A stretch of DNA of 64,000 nucleotides, taken from the NCBI GenBank assembly GCA_000711775.1, contig ARYC01017416.1, positions 1 to 64,000 on the forward strand, given 5' to 3'. The notes below the pieces were generated by a model. It saw nothing but the letters and a program-made list of their open reading frames with translations, was not told the DNA's origin and searched no databases. Positions 58,801 to 64,000 of this stretch are shown in pieces. Position numbers and translations under genes: made by a program. The stretch's first letter is position 1, and the number at the start of each line of letters is the position of its first letter. Source of the DNA: Oxytricha trifallax (taxonomy: Eukaryota > Ciliophora > Spirotrichea > Sporadotrichida > Oxytrichidae).

Positions 58801-59340
58801 TTTATGGAAGTTTGATTGAGTTATTACAAATCTCAAATTATTCAGTTATATTTATAATATATTTTATTAGAGGATGTGTAGTTTTTCAGATATTATCAAT
58901 ATACTGTGAAGAAAAATACTTTTTCTTTTTTTATATTTAGATAATAATAATGATCTATTAAATGATTATTTAAAATATTTTTTATTTTATTCAATTTCTC
59001 ATCAATATTGAATAGAGTTGCAGATATATTATCTGAGTAAGAGCAATATAATGATACAGTTATTGACAAGTTTCTTATTAAATCTTTTTTTTTATTTCTA
59101 GAATTGGTGGTAAAAGTAAAAAGTTATGAAAATTATGAATGTATAAAAAAGGAAGTAAGTTTTGCACCTCCTTATAATCCAGCTTATATTTTTCATGAAA
59201 GATACTTCTAAATTCTTAAGCTCTATAGACAGAAATTTTATTAAGAAACATTTGAAAAAGTTGAAATGGCAGTCTAAGAAATTAATTCAAAAATAATGAT
59301 TTATATTAATTATTTAAGAATAAGTGCTTAATAATACCTT
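43867..59340 (+). CDS. Gene G: unknown host gene split by foldback C and TBE-d
   Basis: Blocks on the plus strand: 43867-44080 (NIGIFSNS, then VEFFDYKYKNYKKNQEIL, ending LDHIYA); 44129-44291 (HSLYLNLHGDWQQVKDCLAQ, FSITGFFPDQAQKLYFIRQ, LFDFM); 44563-44770 (SNRNLQYSKEMESQHFTDEF, IGLIREPREMPNFYHSHTNI). After TBE-d, 59010-59340 carries DILSEQEQYNDTVIDKF and APPYNPAYIFHERYFQ. Pointers TGCT and TTATG join the first three in frame. That the last block belongs to the same gene is inferred from strand and position only. No family recognised. A short AT-rich stretch (58510-59000) without coding signal precedes the last block. Confidence 0.6.
44077..44132. other. 52-bp IES with pointer TGCT in gene G
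   Basis: TGCT at 44077-44080 and 44129-44132. Excision gives DHIYAHSLYLNLHG in frame. Confidence 0.7.
44292..44561. mobile_element. Foldback element C (270 bp), inside a host reading frame
   Basis: Ends TGCTCTGAACGAGACCCC and TCAGAACA, with a central inverted repeat GGGCCGCTAATACTAAGAT. Direct repeat TTATG at 44287-44291 and 44563-44567 (TTTATG/GTTATG as a 6-bp target). Removing one repeat and the element joins QLFDFM to SNRNLQ exactly, so the host gene needs precise excision. Confidence 0.85.
44887..45047 (+). pseudogene. TBE-d transposase N-terminus, cut by TBE-e
   Basis: DYIDLLFKLRYACDEY then DKLRPILNYTSIA equals YLDLLFKLRYGQSNNI / KPVLNYAAIAKLL in TBE-e. It is cut after SIA by TBE-e at AAT 45045-45047. 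The rest of this transposase was not found to the right. Confidence 0.75.
45183..46150 (+). pseudogene. TBE-e transposase (DDE, TBE/Tc1-like)
   Basis: N-terminal helix-turn-helix YLDLLFKLRYGQSNNI and LLHKSASIVRHH; NGITFKTQQSEESD; first Asp in FIHADEAVFTFNT (45663); second Asp in ILFVDNLSVHKTKES (45905); the third region reads FNGIVFYLS, with Val where TBE-c has Glu (FNIIELNW). At least three frame breaks. An intron-like AT-rich step occurs at about 45575-45635. It would catalyse cut-and-paste at ANT targets if intact; this copy is probably dead. Confidence 0.8.
46230..47007 (-). CDS. TBE-e 22-kDa-type protein
   Basis: Minus strand, start near 47007 (MESISTAMKRVEAQEMISRF). Then KAILCDEKKALKNNEIKLIQ, PNYPEISLTNLFEDAL, LPTKKKLSNKLAERSFFF, SISPEDQKKQGILISETW, LAELKKHPYLSSKL and a basic end (NIDAGAGTKRRNMGPSKS). 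A frame break near the 3' third (around 46420) may be damage. A short intron-like step around 46880 (IES-free copies unknown) separates the N-terminus. Function unknown; found in every TBE here with the same order of motifs. Confidence 0.65.
47160..47400. repeat. Intergenic repeats of TBE-e
   Basis: At least six short units of the type TTAATTAGTAC / AATTGGTACCA in both orientations lie between the divergent 22-kDa and zinc-finger/kinase genes. They probably act as a bidirectional promoter or as binding sites of an element-encoded zinc-finger protein. Confidence 0.6.
47574..48990 (+). CDS. TBE-e zinc-finger/kinase protein
   Basis: ATG 47574 (MAANLNRKAFSLGRD). Two C2H2 fingers: CEECQKSFSEESSLKRH..H (near 47790) and CTTCIKSYAHSAKVKMH..HH (near 47910). 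A Gln/Arg-rich linker follows, then a kinase-like domain with LRLKKFEMTLREYLYHN, ELHELGYVHRDLKPE (48550), VIDFNRAIR (48600), LGTPGYFP (48655) and DVWANAAIILESEME. The catalytic Asp is kept and DFG reads DFN, which is unusual for an active kinase. Frame breaks near 47630, 48570 and 48710 are seen. The combination (DNA-binding fingers plus kinase) is the known third TBE protein; its role in transposition is not settled. Confidence 0.75.
49123..49722 (-). pseudogene. Left-arm mirror copy of the 5' part of ORF 1
   Basis: Mirror image of 51535-52134. Read on the minus strand it gives the same ORF 1 residues (GINDLQVPQEAPDQSN to HEILIKRLESFK) and stops abruptly at TBE-e. It lacks the second half of the protein. 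Confidence 0.8.
49743..49855. repeat. Iteron cluster AATCCAGTSG, left arm
   Basis: Five copies of CSACTGGATT or its complement in 110 bp. Mirror of the cluster at 51402-51514. Confidence 0.8.
49864..50121 (+). CDS. 85-aa ORF resembling a PIF/Harbinger transposase C-terminus, left copy
   Basis: ATG 49864 (MKKHSFAYILRIYGWL), TGA 50119-50121. The central motif YNSLNEKLRVAWSWVVEEL and the end TFLYPSITE resemble the N-x5-R(V/I)-x2-EW-V-x-G-x-(I/L) segment and the final TCLY of DDE_Tnp_4 transposases. The usual catalytic Glu after R(V/I)xx is Ser here (AWSW), though Glu residues follow two positions on (VVEE). At 85 aa it can only be a fragment or a repurposed domain. It ends 36 bp before foldback D. 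The assignment is from pattern reading and needs a profile search. Confidence 0.45.
50157..51100. mobile_element. Foldback element D (944 bp) at the palindrome centre
   Basis: Ends TGTTCTGACCGACACCCGAC and complement. C-rich tips and an essentially perfect palindrome about 50628. It is the largest member of the family and the only one whose flanks are themselves mirror images, so its target duplication cannot be told apart from the palindrome. Confidence 0.85.
51136..51393 (-). CDS. 85-aa ORF resembling a PIF/Harbinger transposase C-terminus, right copy
   Basis: Mirror copy of 49864-50121 with the same start and stop and no visible frame change. In this arm it is divergent from ORF 1, and the iteron cluster lies between them. 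Confidence 0.45.
51402..51514. repeat. Iteron cluster AATCCAGTSG, right arm
   Basis: AATCCAGTCGAAA, AATCCAGTGGTTT, AATCCAGTCGAAT, GAATCCAGCC and the inverted CACTGGATTTT occur within 110 bp, between two divergent ORFs. Suggests a protein-binding promoter region. Confidence 0.8.
51526..53094 (+). CDS. ORF 1: 522-codon ciliate-code ORF, possible Ulp1-like protease
   Basis: Open from just after a TGA (51523-51525) to TGA 53092-53094 with TAA/TAG as Gln. Includes GINDLQVPQEAPDQSN, a basic stretch NNKKPKKIKHSHKSKS (NLS-like), HEILIKRLESFKNYQYY, LAALAYYMGERVIIEDEL, and TWQLFAVDSQVQ followed by LLKQDCGLHIIRDIT. The pair W.LFAVDS and QDCGLH resembles the Asp and Gln-x-x-Cys parts of C48/Ulp1 SUMO-type proteases, but the catalytic His is not evident (TW where HW is expected). 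Near 53000 a second frame (VDLLQLFENANNSHQLASAF) continues to 53165, so one late frameshift is likely. No obvious start ATG; the 5' part lies in the palindrome arm. Confidence 0.5.
53147..53717. mobile_element. 570-bp inverted-repeat element (MITE-like)
   Basis: Arms of about 255 bp, with tips TCAAAATTCACCAAAATCC next to CCTAAGTCGGTGGCATAATA and their complements. The tip motif TGCCACCGACTTAGG recurs at about 53730-53745 and, as TGCCACCGTCTTAGA, at about 53758-53773, so the right side carries tandem end copies. No ORF. It overlaps the last codons of ORF 1. Confidence 0.85.
53718..53900. other. Spacer with extra copies of the MITE tip
   Basis: Contains two further CCACCG(A/T)CTTAG tips, then AT-rich DNA up to the opening of ORF 2. 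Confidence 0.5.
53901..55634 (+). CDS. ORF 2: 577-codon ciliate-code ORF of unknown function
   Basis: Uninterrupted from 53901 to TGA 55632-55634 if TAA/TAG are Gln. N-terminal helical part (LPVEQEICARLIRLSLGVTT) looks helix-turn-helix-like. Then a Gln/Asn/Pro-rich linker (NPPQRQQINQQNQ, about residues 85-130), then a globular part with EYDDGHNLFYFF, QDNFLGGIHNSTFLTYKL and KHDFIVIKRFQGEWYFFNKD (His then Asp spacing like some cysteine-protease folds such as Josephin or Ulp1), and a basic end KKRQREDLSTEED. The last 80 codons are AT-rich and may be read-through. No ATG at the opening; translation could start within, or an intron or IES may precede. Confidence 0.5.
55850..56330. repeat. AGTGC-rich repeat region
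   Basis: More than ten copies of AGTGC/GTGCG/GTGCA-type words (AATGAGTGCATTAAATATAG, GCGCAAGTGCATTTAATT, AAAGTGCACACAAAGTGCGG, GAAAGTGCGATAGG) in 480 bp of otherwise AT-rich DNA. No ORF. It may be TBE-d's intergenic repeat region, which in other TBEs lies between the 22-kDa and zinc-finger genes. Confidence 0.5.
56331..56545. other. Unassigned spacer
   Basis: Mixed composition and no recognised ORF. Possibly remnant of the zinc-finger gene's 5' region of TBE-d. Confidence 0.3.
56546..57052. mobile_element. 507-bp inverted-repeat element
   Basis: Arms 56546-56653 and 56940-57052 are near-perfect complements (ATCATCTTCATTCGACATAA at the left; TTATGTCGAATGAAGATGAT at the right; TTATTGATAAATAAACAATG near the loop). 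Interior unique, AT-rich, no ORF. It abuts the truncated left side of foldback E and may have removed its left tip. Confidence 0.8.
57105..58234. mobile_element. Foldback element E, left tip missing
   Basis: Central palindrome about 57164-58005 with the centre near 57588 (AACTATTTAATTACTATAGTT). Family blocks: TTTCCTATAGGAGCATGTAT with GTGGACGGACAAAGTGAATA at 57120-57168, and AGCTGCCTACAGGACAAGAA near 58032. The right tip has two G-rich runs and ends CAGTTAGAACA. It is followed by CATACT, which in the intact TBE-g gene is continuous, so the element sits in the zinc-finger/kinase gene of TBE-d. Confidence 0.8.
58241..58384 (+). pseudogene. TBE-d zinc-finger/kinase C-terminus
   Basis: CAACTATTATTAACCAAGCT onward matches the 3' end of the TBE-g gene (62360-62275 complement) and encodes YSTIINQAKRIKQQQKNQ and KDKIQRTAT-like residues. 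The upstream part is separated by foldback E. Confidence 0.7.
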
Positions 59341-59539
59341 TAAAGATAAATATGTACCTAAGTTACATGCAATAAAAACTCAAAACTTCCCTAAATGAAG
59401 TTGTAAGTGCTTTGATTTGGAAAAAATCTAAATGAAATTAGGTTTATTAATAGAATGCTAGACATATTAAAAACTTTTGGGATCAATTTATATGAAGATC
59501 TCATAGATTTAGAGTCTTAACTGCGAATAAATATGATAT

Positions 59540-60440
59540 ATACAATGAATAAGTCATATAGTCCTGAAACTAAGAGTCTTATCTCTGCTTAAAGCGTAGT
59601 TCATAAATTGTTTACCAAAATGCTTGCTTGCTGTAAAATGAAACAATAATAGCTGGCTTTTTATAATGGATGACAGTCTATTTTTCATCAATAGCTACAT
59701 ATTGACTCTCTAATTAATAAAAACTACGAGGTAATTGGCTAGCTTCTCTCTTTCTCTTTCAAACAATAAAATAACAATTTTATGACCAGTTTTTTGCGTT
59801 TTGAGGATCTCTACATAATTTGAAGCTTACATTTATAAACGAAATGATATATCTTTTAAAAGTGTGAATCGTATTAAGAGAGTGATTGATTTCCCTCTCC
59901 TATTTTACAACAAAAATTTAAATTATATTTATAATTAATTGCAGAGAGGCTAATAGAATTGTATTAAGTTTATTCATGTTAACAAACTGTGTTTACCATC
60001 AACACTTTCATATTGAAGCCTTGGTATATTAAGACTAGCAAGATAGAAGTATATGACTAGAAAGTCAAGGTATAAACAATGGCAATTCTTGGAGGAATTA
60101 GCGAGGATGCTGGTTTAGAAACTTATATTATTCATCCTCTCTCAATTAAGACAGCTCAGAAAATTAAGTTCTTAGAGCAGCTGAGATAGAAGTATCCTGA
60201 ATAAGAGATTATACTATTCGTTAATAATCTTTCTGTTTATAAAACAAAAGAAACTATGAAGAGTTATGAACAACTTAGAATAATACCAGTGTTCAACGTA
60301 CCTTGCAGTTCATAGTTTAATTTAATTTAGTTCTACTGGTTTATATAAAAAGAAACTGCTGCTATAATAATTGATGCATGACCTACCTATTAATGCAGTA
60401 GACTTTATTAAAAGTTTAGCGAAGAGAGTAGATGATTAAT
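59540..60440 (+). pseudogene. TBE-f transposase, decayed
   Basis: Motifs KVQTMAILGGISEDAGLETY, IHPLSIKTAQKIKFLEQLRQ and ILFVNNLSVYKTKET are clear. The second catalytic Asp is Asn, and the first motif reads HVNKLCL (HADEAVF elsewhere), so two catalytic residues are gone. Multiple frame breaks. Confidence 0.75.
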
Positions 60441-60469
60441 TGGCTTAATAGTGTGCTAAAGATCTATGT

Positions 60470-61150
60470 TCATTAACTCTGGCGGCTGAATATTTGCAAA
60501 AAAAGTCGCTTGCTAACATTAAAATTTGTCTGCAACTTTTCTCTTTGTGAAGCTTGCTCTGTTCCTACATCAAGAAGATGCCAGTATCAGAATTTCTAAA
60601 GAGTTAAGTTTGAATACTTGCATGAAATATAAGGGTGCTTCTGCAGCTCTAATAGCCAGCTCTCACTTATCTTGATCCCTTGTTTGTCCTTATCTTCTGA
60701 AGAGATGCTGTAGCTTTCTAATGAGATTCTTGAATAATTTCTTTCAAGTAATCACCTTTAATTGTTGCAAGTATGCCAAAGATATAGTTTCTTTCAGGTA
60801 GTTAATTTGACAACTGCTTCTTAGTAGGCAGGTACTGCGAAACTTCTTGGTCGTTCATTGCATAATCATATAAGTTAGTAACTGAAATTTTAGGATAATT
60901 TGGAATCTCTGCAAACTTTACATCTTAAGTTTTCAATGCTTTCTTATCTTCGCAGTATCACTCTTAGAAATTAAATTATAGTACCTTCCATAGTAGGCAG
61001 GAACAAACAAACTACAAAATTAAAATTGATCACTAAGAGTTATTGCCTTGCTGCATCAGGTAGTGATGCGAATTCTCCTTGGGTCTAAATCTTTGAATCA
61101 ATTTTTGTGCTTGCACTCTTTTTATTTTATAATTCATTGACTCGATCTTT
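60470..61150 (-). pseudogene. TBE-f 22-kDa-type gene
   Basis: Minus-strand homologue of 47007-46230: start region near 61150, EIPNYPKISVTNLYDYA near 60890, YLPTKKQLSN near 60830, SISSEDKDKQGIKIS near 60690. Small frame breaks throughout. Confidence 0.6.
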
Positions 61151-61329
61151 TTTATAGATCTAAGAAAAAATATTCAAATTTAAGTTTATTAATTATATAC
61201 CTTTGTAAAACTTACTATTTAATATGGGCATCCTATAGGAGGTCAACTTCTATGAAGGATAAGGAGAAGGTTTTGGGAACTGATTTCAAACTTGAGAGAT
61301 TGACATCAATTTCTACTGTTATAGGTCCA

Positions 61330-61500
61330 TTTTTAAAATTAAAACTGGTACGTACTTCATTAGGAGCAGCTCGTAAAATGCTAGTACTTAATTATGAGCA
61401 TTCATTAAAGCTAGTATTTAATTAGGAGCACCCTAATTTAAATCATAAAATCAAAAAATACCTCCTAAAGCAGTAATTACTAAATTAGGTGCAACTCCTA
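61330..61500. repeat. Intergenic repeats of TBE-f
   Basis: Units TTCATTAGGAGCAGC, TTAATTATGAGCATTC, TTAATTAGGAGCACCC and AAATTAGGTGCAACTCC, in the same place as arrays of the other TBEs. The consensus here is close to TTAATTAGGAGCA. Confidence 0.65.
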
Positions 61501-61874
61501 TATCGGTCAAGTGCTGTAATCTACTTATAATAGATAGTAAAATATTTACTATATCACCCATATTTAGAGCTGGATCTTCTCTTAGCACTCATTTTACTTC
61601 TCTAATACTCCATAAACTTCCCCTAGAAACTTACAGTTGCAAAGCACTCATGTGAGCTCTGAGTTATAGAAGCAGTTTTATAATTTATGTATTCAAATTT
61701 AAATATCAGCGCTAATATTTTAAGAAATAAAAACTCACTTCCATCAAACTAAATGAGACTTACTTTTAGCAGCAATAGAAAGTGTGATACTGTGTGAAGA
61801 ACTCTCATAAAGAAATACCAGAGTAATTATTTGAGATCTCTGATAATTAAATATAAATTAATAATAGAAAAAAA

Positions 61875-62087
61875 ATGACAACCAAGTGTGTGGGAGACAG
61901 AGAGGAAGAGAAAGGTATTAATGAAATTCCTATGCAAACTGAAGAAGTATTAGTGTATTTTTGTGAGCTATGTGAGATTTAGCTCATAAATCAAGCTGGT
62001 ATAGGCATTAGAAAGAGCATAGAGAAGCCAAGCCAACTGTATACTTAAAGCATGATAAAATAGATGGAAAGTATGACTGCTTTGAGT
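61875..62087 (+). pseudogene. TBE-f zinc-finger/kinase N-terminus, cut by TBE-g
   Basis: MTTKCVGDREEEKGINEIP starts at 61875. A finger-like CELCEI then HREAKPTVYLKHDKIDGKYD follows (one frame step). The frame ends where TBE-g enters, after AGT 62085-62087. Confidence 0.65.
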
Positions 62088-62270
62088 CAAAACCCCAAAA
62101 CCATTTTAGTAGTTTGATTGAGTTTTTGATTGATAAAAATAGTCTATTAGTGCATACTTTATTAGGGTTTTAATAGAGTTTATGCAGGGGTTTATTGTTT
62201 AAATATTAATATTTTAAGTGAGTATAACAAGCGAGTTTTTAAAATATTTCACACAAACTTAAGCTTAGAG

Positions 62271-63696
62271 TCATGTGGCAGTTCTCTGAATTTTATCTTT
62301 CTTAGTTGATGTTTGATTGTTTCTATTGTTTGTTAATCTCTGAGCTTGGCTTGATAATAGTTGAGTATGCAAGTTCTCTGAGACCTCCATTTATTTTATT
62401 TTTAACGAGATATTGTTTGATTCTCTGCTTACAATCTATCTCACCCCTGCAGCTAAAGTAATCATTTCTTAGCATGTCGCTCTCTATTATTATTACTGCT
62501 AGAGCCCTGATATCCTATAAAGTGTCTCCATCTCTCCAATCCTCTCTCTCTGGGAAATATCCAGGAGTGCCGTATACATTTCCTTATGCAGAGGCTTGCA
62601 CTCTTTGAGCTCTGTTGAAGTCAATAATATAAACTCTAAGAGGCTGAAAGTTCATCATGATGTTCTCTGGCTTTAAGTCTCTATGAACATAACCTAGCTT
62701 GTGAAGCTCTTCAATCCCTTCAACTATCTACTATACTATCTAACTAATTTATCTCTGACATCTATTGTCAGATAAGAATTCTCTGTAAGTCATTTCAAGT
62801 AAAGGAAGCCTGAAGGCTACATGATCTTTACCAAGTAAAATAGCATCAAGCTAGATGATATGCCTGCACTCATTTAACTTTGCCTTTTAAAGAGCATAAT
62901 ACTCATTAGCAAATTCCATTTGGAACTTGTCATCAGCAAGGAAGTAATTGAAAGGATATATCTTGTAAGCATATTAGTCATCTTTAATGACTCTCTTCTC
63001 AATTTTTTCTTCAAGAGTGAGGTAGCTTTCTAGGCAAGAATCTAAGTCAATAATTTTTAATATGGGAATCTTCATTGCCTCTATTTTAACCATGATTTTA
63101 TTAATATCAGAGACTGGAAAGTTCTTGACTGCTTTCTTTATTTTTACTTACTTCTAGACTTCAACTCTAAGAGACTCCACTGGATTTCTTGATCTTCTCT
63201 TTTAGAGGAATCTATTCCCTGTAGGTTCATGAATAAAGACAAAACTTTAATTGTGCTTTTTCTTTAAGTGCACTTTGAGGTCTCTAGTATGAGAATATGG
63301 CTTCTCACAGAACTCACAGACATACTTCCCATCTTTCTTTTAATGCTTGAGATATAACCTTGGCATATAGTTGTGTATATCTCTCAAGTGTCTCTTATAA
63401 GTTGACTTGTAAGGGAAAACTTTATTGCATTCTTTGCATTAATAGTCAACTTTGGCTGGTATTTATTAATGCTCTATGGCGGGTTGTTTAACCTCCTCCT
63501 CAATTTGCACAGCTTCTTTGATGACCTCCTACTAAACTTATATTTAAATCTCAAAGCTAGACTGGCCAAAGTTGTCATAAGTAGGCTCCTACTGAGTACA
63601 AGCGTCTCTGGTCTCTTTTTTTCTTGGTTGCTGGAATGATAAATTTTATTGACTTGATCCAAGTAATGCCGCTCTTCTCAAAAGGTCAGCGCTCAT
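62271..63696 (-). CDS. TBE-g zinc-finger/kinase protein, nearly intact
   Basis: Start ATG at 63696 (MSADLLRRAALLGSSQQN). Two C2H2 fingers: CKECNKVFPYKSTYKRH..H (63450-63380) and CEFCEKPYSHTRDLKVH..H (63320-63260). Then a basic linker and the kinase-like domain: HKLGYVHRDLKPENIMMN (62700-62650), YIIDFNRAQ (62630), YGTPGYFPERE (62570) and DIRALAVIIIE. HRD Asp and Asn are kept and DFG is DFN. The frame is open with TAA/TAG as Gln for over 400 codons. Near the C-terminus a one-base shift separates GGLRELAYSTII from the tail NNQTSTKKDKIQRTAT. Best candidate of its family here for an expressed protein. Confidence 0.8.
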
Positions 63697-63834
63697 TTTA
63701 TTTTTCTAAGATAAACTATTATAGTAGAGTATAATACACTCTGTAGTTTCTTTGCTGAGAGGTAAGAAAAATGAACTAACCATAAAAGACTGTAAGTTGA
63801 CATATTTTATGAGAATTTTATTCGTTTGAGTAAA

Positions 63835-64000
63835 TTAATATACTCCTAATGAAGTTTTGTTTCTCTAGGAGGTCCTTCAAATCAAGTTTGCACTTAATTT
63901 GGAGGTAAAGTTATTAAACATATTTTAATTTAATATGCTCCTGATTAAGTTTTAACCTTAAAATTTAACTCCTAATAAAGTTTGAACTTAATTTGGATGA
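63835..64000. repeat. Intergenic repeats of TBE-g
   Basis: TTAATATACTCCTAATGAAG, CACTTAATTTGGAGG, TTAATATGCTCCTGATTAAG, TTTAACTCCTAATAAAG and CTTAATTTGGA: five tandem-like units at the 5' side of the zinc-finger gene, cut by the window end. Confidence 0.65.

Larger units (their letters stand above)
59374..62087. mobile_element. TBE-f: TBE cut by TBE-g
   Basis: Left end AAAAACTCAAAACTTCCC (degenerate) after AAT 59371-59373; subterminal GTTGTAAGTGCTTTGATTTG as in TBE-e. Order: transposase plus, 22-kDa minus, zinc-finger/kinase plus. Interrupted at 62087 by TBE-g; its right part lies beyond the window. Confidence 0.8.
62088..64000. mobile_element. TBE-g: 5' part of a TBE, running off the window
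   Basis: Begins with CAAAACCCCAAAACC after target AGT (fits the ANT rule). Subterminal GTAGTTTGATTGAGTTTTTG as in TBE-c and TBE-d. It contains the best-preserved zinc-finger/kinase gene of the window. Confidence 0.9.

Overview
The window looks like germline (micronuclear) DNA of a spirotrich ciliate, most likely an Oxytricha/Stylonychia-type species. Four signs support this. (1) Real coding stretches stay open only if TAA and TAG are read as Gln and TGA is the only stop. (2) Genes are cut into short coding blocks (MDSs) separated by AT-rich spacers (IESs), many bounded by short direct repeats (pointers) that restore the frame when one copy is removed. (3) Several 2.7 to 14 kb elements end in CCCCAAAA-type telomere-like repeats, have 3-bp ANT target duplications, and carry a transposase, a 22-kDa-type gene and a zinc-finger/kinase gene. 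This is the known layout of telomere-bearing elements (TBEs). (4) There are very short GT-AG introns. No rRNA, tRNA or CRISPR was seen.

Layout. 1-6000: an inverted-repeat element (419-1495), a minus-strand protein kinase gene (1560-3830) and AT-rich DNA. 6020-12190: minus-strand gene for a large surface protein with REJ/PKD-like repeats and a multi-pass C-terminus. 12510-15386 and 15590-18130: two minus-strand, tandem plasma-membrane-type Ca2+ ATPase genes, each with key blocks missing. 18263-24500: plus-strand gene for a cysteine-rich repeat protein ending in a YHYH-type domain, with introns and IESs; degenerate relatives lie to 25930.

26000-64000 is transposon-rich. Three plus-strand host genes are split by TBEs yet keep their frames: gene E (27926-31682; TBE-a), kinase gene F (35580-43335; TBE-c) and gene G (43867-59340; TBE-d). 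TBE-d is 13.7 kb and contains a complete TBE-e plus other insertions. TBE-b is a fragment without ends. TBE-g is inserted in the zinc-finger gene of TBE-f and runs off the window. A separate family of palindromic foldback elements (A-E) has C-rich tips, a TGYTCTGA-like end and about 6-bp target duplications. These sit in spacers, in TBE genes and, at 44292-44561, exactly inside a host reading frame.

The least explained part is 49123-55634 inside TBE-d. It holds a 3.0-kb near-perfect palindrome whose left edge is the TBE-e target site and whose centre is foldback element D. Each arm has an 85-codon ORF resembling a PIF/Harbinger transposase C-terminus and an array of AATCCAGTSG repeats. From the right arm a 520-codon ciliate-code ORF runs out, followed by a 577-codon ORF, neither of known function. 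This is the best candidate for an undescribed mobile system. Exact MDS borders are approximate unless a pointer is stated. All similarities are from reading motifs by eye; no database search was made.
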